Source: an uncultured Aquimarina sp.
GTDB taxonomy: Bacteria > Bacteroidota > Bacteroidia > Flavobacteriales > Flavobacteriaceae
NCBI GenBank assembly: GCA_947498815.1
Contig: CANMLU010000009.1
Location: 124,001-188,000 of the forward strand
Length of the DNA stretch: 64,000 nucleotides
Reading direction: 5' to 3'
In this document: in pieces, positions 56,709 through 64,000 of the stretch
Position numbering within the stretch: position 1 is the first letter of the stretch
How the letters are laid out: each line of letters begins with the position of its first letter
The notes under the pieces: model-generated
Databases searched by the model: none
Told to the model about the DNA's origin: nothing
What the model saw: only the letters and a program-made list of their open reading frames with translations
Translations under genes and position numbers: made by a program

Positions 56709-59501
56709 TTAGATCTCAAGAATATAATTAACTAGATTATCTTCATGCGATAAACTCATTTTTTTGCGAAGTCTATAGCGCTTAATCTCGACACTTCTCG
56801 TGGATATATTGAATAAGGGCGCTATCTCTTTTGATGATAAATTTAAGCGTAAGTATGCACATAGTTTTAGGTCATTTGTAGATAGACCTGGGTGTAATTT
56901 TTTTAGTTTTTTTAAAAACTTTTTGTCTACAATATTAAATGCCTCTTTAAAGGATTCCCAATTATCATTATGGTTTAAGTTTTTATCTATAATCTGTATC
57001 ACCGGTTCGATAGCTCCTTTGTCTTGAACCTTAATAAGTCGATTTTTAATTTGTGTTAATAATTCATTCTTTTTTGCAATATCTATCGTATAGGAGGCCA
57101 ATTCTTTGCTCTTATTTCTAAAATCTTGCTTTAGCTGTTCATTTTTAATATGGATAATTTCCTTTTCATTTTGAACCTTTGCAAACTCTAACTCACGTTT
57201 ATTCTTTTCAATCAATTTTTGTTGTTCTTTATTATAGTATCGTTTATACATATGATGCATAAAAACTGAAAACAAAACAATAGCCAAAATATAAACTGTT
57301 AACATTGCATTTGAAATGTACCATGGCTTTGCTATATTAAAAGAATATGAAGCCGCATTACTAGAAACTACATTGCCAATCTTTGCTCTTACATTAAATG
57401 TGTAATCCCCAAAAGGAAGATTTTCAAAAAAAGCATATGGGTGTTCTGACCAATCACTCCAATCATTATAAATCCCTGTAAGTTGATATTGATATTGAGT
57501 GCTTATAGGTTTATTGAACTCGGGAGCATAAAAGGAGAATTCAAGATTGTTTTCATTAGTTTTAAAATCACCTTTTATTTTTTTATCAAGTAAGTTCTTA
57601 CTTTTTTCATTTCTTCCTTTCTTAATACTGCCAATATGAACTTGAAAGTCTTTGACTTTTGGTCCGTTTATATCAATAGTTATATACCCCGATGTTGTTC
57701 CTATTAAATATGTACTTTCGTCATTAAGTCTTGTAATGTTTTCATAGCCAAGAATACCATTTCTAACTTCTTTGGTTAAGGGTATACTCTTTATTTTAGG
57801 AATATTTGTAAGCTCTCCTGGCGAGATGTAATTTATATTAGACTTTGTAAAGACCCACAGATTATTACTCTTTTTATCTAATATTAGTTTTCCTGAAACA
57901 TATTCGTCTTGGGCATATACTTTACTTAAAAAACTATCTTTAACAAACCTTTTATTGACGCGATCATATTTAAGAATCCCATTTTTATATGCATACAACA
58001 GATCTCCATTGTACTTTATGATTCCAGAATTTGCGCCTTTTATTAATGAATCAATAAAAACACTTTCCACTTTAGAAAAATCACTGTCTACTTTTACTTT
58101 GTATACTCCATTGTATTCATGATTTACAAAGATTTCATTTCCCAGTGTTTCAAAATATCGGGATGAATTATTGAATCCTCTAATCTTATTTTTTAATTGC
58201 CAAGTATTATTTGTTTTCTCCAAAACATATATACCATCATAATTTGCCTGGAGAAGAAAATTAGGTTTACCGTCAAAATTATTTATATCCCAGGTTCCTT
58301 GAATGCCTGATATTTTTTTTCCTTGATTGCCTTCAATTATAAATGTTCCCGAGTTATGTCCGCAAAATAAAGTTTGGCCAATCTCCTTTAAACACCACAC
58401 CTGTCCTTGCGTACCTTCGATAAAACTAAAATCACCATTACTTTTAAGGCTTTTATAAAATAATCCTTGATTAGTTCCTAAGTACAGATTACCATTACTA
58501 ATTACAGAAGCATATACACTGCCCAAAACCCCTTTGTTATCATCATATATTCTAAATGGTGAATTTATATTGATATAGTTAATTCCATTATCAAGACCAA
58601 GCCATATATTATTGTCGGCATCTTCAAAAAGTGATAAAACAGTATTATTTGATAATCCATTGTTTTGATCTATATTAGAAAGTAACTCTCCTTTTTCATT
58701 GAGATGAATTAAACCTTTGGATATTGTTCCTAGTGCAAAACTTTTATCTTTTAACCTAATGCCGTCATAAATACTTACTTTGGTTAATAATTCATTCGAA
58801 ATTTTATCAGATTGTACGAGTGAATTATTTCTTGAAATATAAAATCCATTATTTCGAGTTAGTACTAGTATCTCTTTCCCACTTTTAAAAATATTAATTA
58901 CTTCATTATGCTTAACCACATCATCATCAAAAACCAAAAATTCCTCTCCGTACTCAATTTTTAATATCCCTTGATTAATTCTTTGAAAATAAAAACTATG
59001 ATCAACCTTAAACATTTTGGTAATACTACCATTTGATTCTATAGCACTTACAGATTTGTCATTAACATTGTAAATGTAGATTCGTTTTAAAGATTGAAAA
59101 ACCACCCAATCATCTATATTGAGAATATTCCAGAACTCTTCGTCTTCTAATAATTCAATATCTATTTGCTTGGATAGAGAAGTATAATTTAAAATTCCTG
59201 TATCATTTTTCTGCCAGTAACCGAACTCCATAAAACAACCTGTATAAATACGGTCATTAACAACATGAACCGATCTCATAATAGTCCCATTTGGGGAAGA
59301 ATAAAGCTTCCAGCTAGCACCATCAAACTCTAACAGTCCTTTACTATTAGCTACATAAATTAATTTCTCGGGAGACTGTGAAATAGCCCAATTTTGATTT
59401 TCAGCATTATAATCTTTAGGAGAAAAGTTTTGTATAGGAGGTAATTCTTGGGATACTAATCCAAAGGAAATTATGAAGATAAAATAAGAAATGTATTCCA
59501 A
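56709..59501 (-). CDS. Propeller/Y_Y_Y membrane regulator with LuxR-type HTH
   Basis: A 930-aa protein. It has a short signal peptide (EYISYFIFIISFGLVSQ) and Reg_prop-type propeller repeats over about residues 30-620 (GLSNNTVLSLFEDADNNIWL, GLDNGINYININ). A Y_Y_Y domain follows (about 640-725, YQLTGIYNDWSDWSEHPYAF), then one membrane span (about 732-752) and a coiled coil. A C-terminal helix-turn-helix of LuxR type lies at about 865-925 (LSTNDLKLCAYLRLNLSSKE, IAPLFNISTRSVEIKRYRLR). It has no kinase or receiver domain: it would sense a ligand outside and act on DNA while in the inner membrane. It is upstream of and co-directional with the glucan locus, so it is the likely regulator. The frame can only start at a TTG (59501); there is no in-frame ATG before the signal peptide. 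Confidence 0.88.
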   Translation of the reverse strand: MEYISYFIFIISFGLVSQELPPIQNFSPKDYNAENQNWAISQSPEKLIYVANSKGLLEFDGASWKLYSSPNGTIMRSVHVVNDRIYTGCFMEFGYWQKNDTGILNYTSLSKQIDIELLEDEEFWNILNIDDWVVFQSLKRIYIYNVNDKSVSAIESNGSITKMFKVDHSFYFQRINQGILKIEYGEEFLVFDDDVVKHNEVINIFKSGKEILVLTRNNGFYISRNNSLVQSDKISNELLTKVSIYDGIRLKDKSFALGTISKGLIHLNEKGELLSNIDQNNGLSNNTVLSLFEDADNNIWLGLDNGINYININSPFRIYDDNKGVLGSVYASVISNGNLYLGTNQGLFYKSLKSNGDFSFIEGTQGQVWCLKEIGQTLFCGHNSGTFIIEGNQGKKISGIQGTWDINNFDGKPNFLLQANYDGIYVLEKTNNTWQLKNKIRGFNNSSRYFETLGNEIFVNHEYNGVYKVKVDSDFSKVESVFIDSLIKGANSGIIKYNGDLLYAYKNGILKYDRVNKRFVKDSFLSKVYAQDEYVSGKLILDKKSNNLWVFTKSNINYISPGELTNIPKIKSIPLTKEVRNGILGYENITRLNDESTYLIGTTSGYITIDINGPKVKDFQVHIGSIKKGRNEKSKNLLDKKIKGDFKTNENNLEFSFYAPEFNKPISTQYQYQLTGIYNDWSDWSEHPYAFFENLPFGDYTFNVRAKIGNVVSSNAASYSFNIAKPWYISNAMLTVYILAIVLFSVFMHHMYKRYYNKEQQKLIEKNKRELEFAKVQNEKEIIHIKNEQLKQDFRNKSKELASYTIDIAKKNELLTQIKNRLIKVQDKGAIEPVIQIIDKNLNHNDNWESFKEAFNIVDKKFLKKLKKLHPGLSTNDLKLCAYLRLNLSSKEIAPLFNISTRSVEIKRYRLRKKMSLSHEDNLVNYILEI

Positions 59502-59988
59502 AACATTATGAATTCATGATATCAATATAAAATATTTTTCTATAGAAAGCCTTAAATAAAAAGGAGATTTTTCTTTAGAAACGCAAATAAAAAATTAAAA
59601 ATGAAGTAATTACAAAGAAAAAGGACAACACCTTCAAAACGTTTTATCGTGGGATCTTAGAGAAAAACTTACATAAAGAAAACCAGTGATGTAGGATATC
59701 ACAGTTTTATACCCCACGATCTTTGATGCAAGACATCAGACCATCGGATTCCTCGAAAAGTAAAACAATCTTATCAATTTTTAGGAAATTCTATCTTTTC
59801 TTAATCTCATTGAAATTAAATTTCAGCAAAACTTAGCTCTTATATTATCCTGATGAGCAAAATTTCAAAAATTCATATATCGTTGATTTTCAGATACAAA
59901 ACTAGCTGTTTTCATTCTTTTTTCATAATTCCTAATTCGAAGTAATAGCATTTGCGAACATAAAATTTTTGTATGTTTTTAAATATTT

Positions 59989-60008
59989 AGCGAACGTTCG
60001 CTTTTTTT
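59989..60008. promoter_or_regulatory. Perfect palindrome AGCGAACGTTCGCT plus T-run
   Basis: AGCGAACGTTCGCT is a 14-bp perfect inverted repeat followed by TTTTTT. It could be a dimeric-regulator operator for the isocitrate lyase unit or a short terminator on the plus strand. A related half (TTTGCGAACA) lies about 38 bp upstream. Confidence 0.45.
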
Positions 60009-60093
60009 ATTAAAAACTTTTTTATAATATTGTCCTGTAATTCATTCACTATGAATAATAGTAGATTATTAATAAAACAAAAAAATAGAAAAG

Positions 60094-60180
60094 ATGAAAT
60101 CTAAAGGAAAAACTAAAACATTGGTTACCAATTGGGCTATTAATAATACGATTGATTACAGTGCACAAAAAAAACAATAG
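60094..60180 (+). CDS. Possible 28-aa leader peptide before isocitrate lyase
   Basis: ATG frame MKSKGKTKTLVTNWAINN followed by TIDYSAQKKQ and a stop, 48 bp before the isocitrate lyase start. It has a purine-rich stretch (AGAAAAG) in front of its ATG. It is short and unsupported by family knowledge, so treat it as a candidate only. Confidence 0.3.
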   Translation: MKSKGKTKTLVTNWAINNTIDYSAQKKQ

Positions 60181-60228
60181 TTCAAAATAAAGACAGTAAC
60201 CTTAAAATAAAATTTAAAAAATAATAGT

Positions 60229-61839
60229 ATGAATAATTATAATTCGGCCCTTGATATTGTACGCAAACTAAAGGCAAAACATGGAAACACCTGGACAACC
60301 ATAAACCCAGAAAATGCAGCACGCATTGCCGTACAAAATAGATTTAAAACAGGATTAGATATTGCTAAATATACAGCATCTATTATGCGCAAGGACATGG
60401 CAGAATATGATGCGAATAGCGTAAACTATACACAATCATTGGGTTGCTGGCATGGTTTTGTAGCACAACAAAAAATGATTGCGGTAAAAAAGCATCAAGG
60501 TACCACAGACAAAACATACTTATATCTTTCTGGTTGGATGGTAGCAGCATTACGATCTGAGTTTGGACCATTACCCGATCAATCAATGCACGAAAAAACT
60601 TCGGTTCCTAAGTTAATCGAGGAGATATATACCTTCTTACGTCAGGCGGATGCCGTAGAATTAAATGATCTTTTTCGTCGTCTGGATGCTGGAGAAGATG
60701 TTCAAGCCGAGATCGATAATTTTGAAACACATGTTGTACCTATCATTGCAGATATTGATGCTGGTTTTGGTAATGAAGAAGCCACGTATCTTTTAGCTAA
60801 AAAAATGATTGAAGCAGGTGCTTGTGCGCTACAAATTGAAAATCAAGTATCTGATGCCAAACAATGTGGTCACCAAGATGGTAAAGTAACAGTACCACAT
60901 GAAGATTTTATCGCTAAGATAAATGCACTTCGATATGCTTTCTTAGAACTAGGTGTAGAAGAAGGCGTAATTGTTGCTCGAACAGATTCTGAAGGTGCTG
61001 GTTTGACACAAAAACTACCCGTATCCATGGAAGAAGGAGATTTGGCATCAAAGTATATGGATTTTGTTGAAGCAGAAGAAGTAAACTTAGATGAGGTGAA
61101 TCAAAATGATGTATTATTTAAACGTGATGGTAAATTGGTTCGTCCTGTACGTATGCCAAACGGATTATATAAATTTAAAGAAGGATCTAACATTGATCGT
61201 GTTGTATTAGACTGTGTTACAAGTCTTGAAAATGGTGCAGATTTATTATGGATTGAGACTCCCACACCAAATGTGAAACAAATTGCACATATGGTAAATC
61301 GAGTTAAGGAACAAGTACCAAATGCAAAGTTAGTATACAATAATTCTCCATCTTTCAACTGGACGCTTAATTTCCGCCAACAGGCATTTGATGCTATGGT
61401 AGAAGCAGGAGAAGATGTATCTACCTATAACCGTGCCGAATTAATGGATGTCAAATATGACGGTACTGAATTATCAAACCGAGCAGATGAAATGATTCGT
61501 ATGTTTCAAGCCGAGGCGTCTCGTGATGCTGGTGTGTTCCATCACCTAATTACCCTACCAACATACCACACTACCGCATTACATATGAATGATCTTGTAG
61601 AAGGTTATTTTGGAGACAGGGGAATGTTGGAGTATGTTGATTCTGTTCAGCGTCAAGAAATACGAAAAGGTGTATCTTGTGTAAAACACCAACGTATGGC
61701 AGGTTCAGACTTAGGAGATGATCACAAAACCTTCTTTGCTGGTGAAAAAGCTCTAAAAGCTGGTGGTGAGAAAAACACTAGTAATCAATTTGAAGTTAAA
61801 ACGACTGCTAAAGAACCAGAAATGGCTTTAGATAAATAA
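60229..61839 (+). CDS. aceA: Isocitrate lyase
   Basis: 536 aa, the long form of isocitrate lyase. It splits isocitrate into glyoxylate and succinate in the glyoxylate shunt. Landmarks: QSLGCWHGFVAQQKM, YLYLSGWMVAALRS, the metal/substrate loop IADIDAGFGNEEATYLLAKK, catalytic C213 in AKQCGHQDGK, VARTDSEGAGL, and VYNNSPSFNW. The catalytic signature reads K-Q-C-G-H-Q where most enzymes have K-K/R-C-G-H, a mild variant that keeps Cys, Gly and His. No malate synthase gene is adjacent, unlike many flavobacterial aceB-aceA pairs. It is followed by a strong terminator, so it is a single-gene unit. Confidence 0.96.
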   Translation: MNNYNSALDIVRKLKAKHGNTWTTINPENAARIAVQNRFKTGLDIAKYTASIMRKDMAEYDANSVNYTQSLGCWHGFVAQQKMIAVKKHQGTTDKTYLYLSGWMVAALRSEFGPLPDQSMHEKTSVPKLIEEIYTFLRQADAVELNDLFRRLDAGEDVQAEIDNFETHVVPIIADIDAGFGNEEATYLLAKKMIEAGACALQIENQVSDAKQCGHQDGKVTVPHEDFIAKINALRYAFLELGVEEGVIVARTDSEGAGLTQKLPVSMEEGDLASKYMDFVEAEEVNLDEVNQNDVLFKRDGKLVRPVRMPNGLYKFKEGSNIDRVVLDCVTSLENGADLLWIETPTPNVKQIAHMVNRVKEQVPNAKLVYNNSPSFNWTLNFRQQAFDAMVEAGEDVSTYNRAELMDVKYDGTELSNRADEMIRMFQAEASRDAGVFHHLITLPTYHTTALHMNDLVEGYFGDRGMLEYVDSVQRQEIRKGVSCVKHQRMAGSDLGDDHKTFFAGEKALKAGGEKNTSNQFEVKTTAKEPEMALDK

Positions 61840-61862
61840 AACTTGCGCTGAAGTTTTTTTAG

Positions 61863-61895
61863 AAAGGTGACTCTATAATAGAGTCACCTTTTTTT
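61863..61895 (+). terminator. Rho-independent terminator of aceA
   Basis: AAAGGTGACTCTAT pairs with ATAGAGTCACCTTT, followed by a T-run to 61895, 24 nt after the stop codon. The reverse strand also has an A-run, so it could work both ways. Confidence 0.9.
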
Positions 61896-62157
61896 AGTAG
61901 CGGGAACAAGATATATTAACTCCTTCACTAAGTTTCGTGGTTAAACCATAATGGGTAGCTTGACATAGACCAAAGATTTAAAGATAGTTCTGTTCAAAAA
62001 ATATTATGAAAAATTAAATTCCACTCACCTAAACAAAACTACCATTCATCTACACTAAAAATGTCTTTCGGCGAAAGATAAGTTAGAATTAAATGATAAA
62101 AGAACATCTTTACACTTGTTAATTTCACTTTTTAACCTAAATTAAAACACAAAAACA
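61896..62157. other. Region upstream of the receiver/H-NOX operon
   Basis: No gene seen. It includes TGGTTAAACCATA (61938-61950), the reverse complement of a motif also present at 23597-23609. Apart from that it looks like ordinary A+T-rich promoter DNA. Confidence 0.4.
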
Positions 62158-62565
62158 ATGGGCTTCACTTTTTTATTAATAGAAGATGATGAGATCGAAC
62201 GATTAAAGTTTGCAAGAGTTTTGCAAAAAAACAATTATAATCATACCTTGATAGAGGCAGAAAATGGAGAAAAGGCATTAGAATATTTAGAAAATAACAA
62301 AGAACTTCCAGATCTAATTTTTTTGGATCTTAATATGCCAAAGATGAATGGCTTGGAATTCTTAAAAATCTTAAAGTCAAACCCCGCTTTAAGATATACC
62401 CCGGTAGTCATACTCAGCACTTCAAATAATCATAATGATCTTAAAGAAAGTTATGAAATCGGAATTGCTGGTTATATCGTAAAACCATTGAAGTATGAAG
62501 ATTATGCACACAAAATCAAATGTTTGATCGAATACTGGAGTATAAATGAACTTATAAAAAGATAA
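62158..62565 (+). CDS. Single-domain response regulator (CheY/Rcp-like)
   Basis: A 135-aa receiver domain with no output domain. Acidic pocket E9/D10/D11 (LLIEDDE), phosphoacceptor D57 in LIFLDLNMPKMNG, the conserved STS near 88, and K109 in YIVKPLKYED. The ~20-aa spacing and extra acidic residues in the first helix resemble Rcp1-like partners of PAS/phytochrome-type kinases. It is the first gene of a unit with the H-NOX and PAS sensor genes (19-nt gap), so it probably takes phosphate from that sensor's kinase part (beyond the window). Confidence 0.9.
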   Translation: MGFTFLLIEDDEIERLKFARVLQKNNYNHTLIEAENGEKALEYLENNKELPDLIFLDLNMPKMNGLEFLKILKSNPALRYTPVVILSTSNNHNDLKESYEIGIAGYIVKPLKYEDYAHKIKCLIEYWSINELIKR

Positions 62566-62584
62566 TTTAAACCCTACTTATTAA

Positions 62585-63124
62585 ATGAAAGGTATCGTAT
62601 TTACAGAATTCTTAGAATTGGTTGAAGACAAATTCGGTTTAGCTACAGTAGATAAAATTATAGAACAATCTAAATTAGCTTCAGGTGGGGTTTATACCTC
62701 TGTAGGCACTTATGATTTTTCAGAAATGTTGAGTCTACTAACACACTTGAGCAATCATACCAGTATTAGTATTGATGATCTCCTGCTCACCTACGCCGAA
62801 CATTTTTTTGGTGTTCTAGCTGCAAGTTACCCAGGATTAATCGACAAGTACGAAGATCCTATCGAGTTGCTCTCCTCTATTGAAAATCATATCCATGTCG
62901 AAGTACAAAAAATATACCCCGATGCAGAGCTTCCTACTTTTGAAGTTCTGGAGAAAACATCATCTACGCTAATTATGATTTACAAATCCAGCCGGGCAAT
63001 GTACAATTTTGGTTTAGGGTTAATGAATAAAACTTTTGAATATTATAACAGTACTGCAACGATTCTTCTTGAAAAAATAAAAGAAGATGGAACCGAAGTT
63101 AAATTTAGCATCACCAAACATTAA
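62585..63124 (+). CDS. H-NOX heme nitric-oxide sensor
   Basis: A 179-aa protein with the H-NOX fold. Proximal heme ligand H102 (IENHIHVEVQKIYPDAELPT) and the porphyrin-binding YxSxR motif Y133-S135-R137 (IYKSSRAMY) are at the canonical positions. Start MKGIVFTEFLELVEDKFG is also typical. It binds NO (or O2 in some clades) in the cytoplasm and controls a partner kinase. It lacks a fused signalling domain. The stop overlaps the start of the PAS sensor gene, so the sensor is its likely partner. Confidence 0.95.
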   Translation: MKGIVFTEFLELVEDKFGLATVDKIIEQSKLASGGVYTSVGTYDFSEMLSLLTHLSNHTSISIDDLLLTYAEHFFGVLAASYPGLIDKYEDPIELLSSIENHIHVEVQKIYPDAELPTFEVLEKTSSTLIMIYKSSRAMYNFGLGLMNKTFEYYNSTATILLEKIKEDGTEVKFSITKH

Positions 63125-64000
63125 TGAGTAATGAGTTAGAAATACTACAACGCGCCTTACAAAGAGAAAAAGCAGCAAGAAAACAAGCCGAACAAATTCT
63201 TGAGGGAAAATCCAGAGAACTTTACCAACTCACTCAGGAGCTAAAGGATGCTAATGCAAAACTCGAAGATGGACTCACCGAAAAAACCTCAGAATTACAA
63301 GGGGTTTTCGGAAATCTCGTTGATGCCTATGTACTAATGGATATCTCTGGAAATGTCATTAAAATGAATAACTCTGCCGAAGAATTGTTTGGCTATGATA
63401 TTAATCAGGAAAAACTAAATATTGTAAAGCTTATCTATAAAGAGGACTTTACTTATGCAATGACTTCTTTTCAAGAATTGATCACCAAAGGATCTTTTTC
63501 TGATTATCAAGCAAGAGTATATACCAAACATAAAGGAGTTAGAACCGTACATATTAATGCAAGTCTCATACTCAACAAAGGCAATCAACCCATTGCCGCA
63601 CAAGGTATTGTAAGAGACATTACTGAAAAACTTGAGAACAAACGAATTTTTGAAGAACAGAAAAAACAATTATCGGCCATTGTCGAGAATTCTTCTTTGG
63701 GGATCGCGCTCACACAATTTGGAAAAATTATTCAAACCAACAAAGCTTTTCAGAACTTGCTGGGATATACCCAAAATGAACTACTTCAAAAGGAAGTGAA
63801 AAACATATCCTTAAAAGATGAATATCACGAATCTGCAAATAATATGCAGAAAATGAATGATGGTGAAATTGATAATTTTTCGGTAAACAAACGATATATA
63901 AAACAGGATGGAACCGTATTCTGGGCCAAAACAAATGTAGCCGCTGTAAGAAATGAGGATGGAAGTATCAAATATCAAGTCGCCCTAATTGAAGATATCA
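63124..64000 (+). CDS. PAS-domain sensor protein, H-NOX partner (3' end cut by window edge)
   Basis: It starts at an ATG overlapping the H-NOX stop (TAATG) and stays open to the right edge (292 codons). An N-terminal coiled coil (residues about 1-60, ALQREKAARKQAEQILEGK) is followed by two PAS domains: about 62-175 (NLVDAYVLMDISGNVIKMNN, ending AAQGIVRDITEKLE) and about 185-290 (IVENSSLGIALTQFGKIIQT, YIKQDGTVFWAKTNVAAVRN). No signal peptide or membrane span is seen, so it is cytoplasmic like the H-NOX. A histidine kinase part is expected beyond the edge, as in known H-NOX/kinase pairs, but it cannot be seen here. Confidence 0.85.
   Translation, partial: MSNELEILQRALQREKAARKQAEQILEGKSRELYQLTQELKDANAKLEDGLTEKTSELQGVFGNLVDAYVLMDISGNVIKMNNSAEELFGYDINQEKLNIVKLIYKEDFTYAMTSFQELITKGSFSDYQARVYTKHKGVRTVHINASLILNKGNQPIAAQGIVRDITEKLENKRIFEEQKKQLSAIVENSSLGIALTQFGKIIQTNKAFQNLLGYTQNELLQKEVKNISLKDEYHESANNMQKMNDGEIDNFSVNKRYIKQDGTVFWAKTNVAAVRNEDGSIKYQVALIEDI

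Larger units (their letters stand above)
59502..60228. other. 727-bp intergenic region upstream of isocitrate lyase
   Basis: It contains an inverted pair ATCGTGGG (about 59646) and CCCACGAT (about 59713), flanking smaller hairpins (GTGAT-taggat-ATCAC type). It also holds a perfect palindrome followed by T7 (59989-60008) and a 28-codon frame (60094-60180). The 59640-59760 part is richer in G+C than the rest and may be a relic or a small RNA. Nothing else supported. Confidence 0.45.

Noticed and set aside
39472-59501. Canonical SusC/SusD polysaccharide utilisation locus
   Set aside because: No TonB-dependent receptor and no SusD-like lipoprotein was found among the genes of the block.
61863-61895. 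Regulatory RNA downstream of aceA
   Set aside because: The stem plus T-run is fully explained as a rho-independent terminator.

Overview
The window reads as a piece of chromosome from a marine Bacteroidetes bacterium of the Flavobacteriaceae (Aquimarina-like). The base composition is A+T rich. Many secreted proteins carry lipoprotein signals with acidic residues after the cysteine. There are LytS/LytTR and propeller (Reg_prop/Y_Y_Y) regulators, a laminarin-type glycan locus, and two start-proximal boxes matching the Bacteroidetes -7 element TAnnTTTG. No tRNA, rRNA, CRISPR array or intact insertion sequence was seen.

Region 1 (1-23.3 kb, all minus strand) is an extracellular contractile injection system (eCIS, Afp/PVC/AlgoCIS type). 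In transcription order it has a DUF4255 tail terminator, a 334-aa protein of unknown function, one sheath protein with a ~200-aa insert, two tube proteins, a 53-aa DUF5908 protein, a LysM tube-baseplate adaptor, a VgrG-like spike, a PAAR tip, a gp25 baseplate protein, a baseplate J protein and an Afp12-like baseplate protein. These are followed by a 1498-aa DUF4157 protein with a variable C-terminal domain that looks like a toxin, a double SUKH protein 1 nt behind it that fits an immunity protein, and a vWA+PKD protein that runs off the left edge. The AAA+ ATPase usual in eCIS loci is not in the window and may lie beyond the left edge.

Region 2 (23.3-28.4 kb, plus strand) holds a small secreted protein and a one-membrane-span propeller histidine kinase with its LytTR response regulator. 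A 21-bp-period direct repeat upstream of the secreted-protein gene is a candidate LytTR binding site. Region 3 (28.5-39.4 kb) holds a CARDB-like lipoprotein, a collagen-like lipoprotein, an ECF-type sigma factor overlapping a TPR membrane protein that may be its anti-sigma partner, a convergent TPR-CHAT protease-like protein with a secreted partner, a TPR-histidine kinase without an adjacent regulator, and an M57-like metalloprotease lipoprotein.

Region 4 (39.4-59.5 kb, minus strand) is a beta-glucan (laminarin-like) utilisation locus without SusC/SusD. It has a propeller/LuxR-HTH regulator, a TIM-barrel glycosidase fused to what looks like an outer-membrane beta-barrel, two glycan-binding lipoproteins, a GH16 laminarinase, a large cytoplasmic GH94/GH149/GH161-like phosphorylase, two GH17 enzymes, a GH30 enzyme and a GPH-type sugar transporter. 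Together they could cut beta-1,3/1,6-glucan outside the cell, carry oligosaccharides inward, and finish by hydrolysis and phosphorolysis. A strong hairpin splits the locus into two transcription units.

Region 5 (59.5-64 kb, plus strand) holds isocitrate lyase with its terminator, then a receiver protein, an H-NOX heme nitric-oxide sensor and the start of a PAS-domain sensor protein that runs off the right edge.
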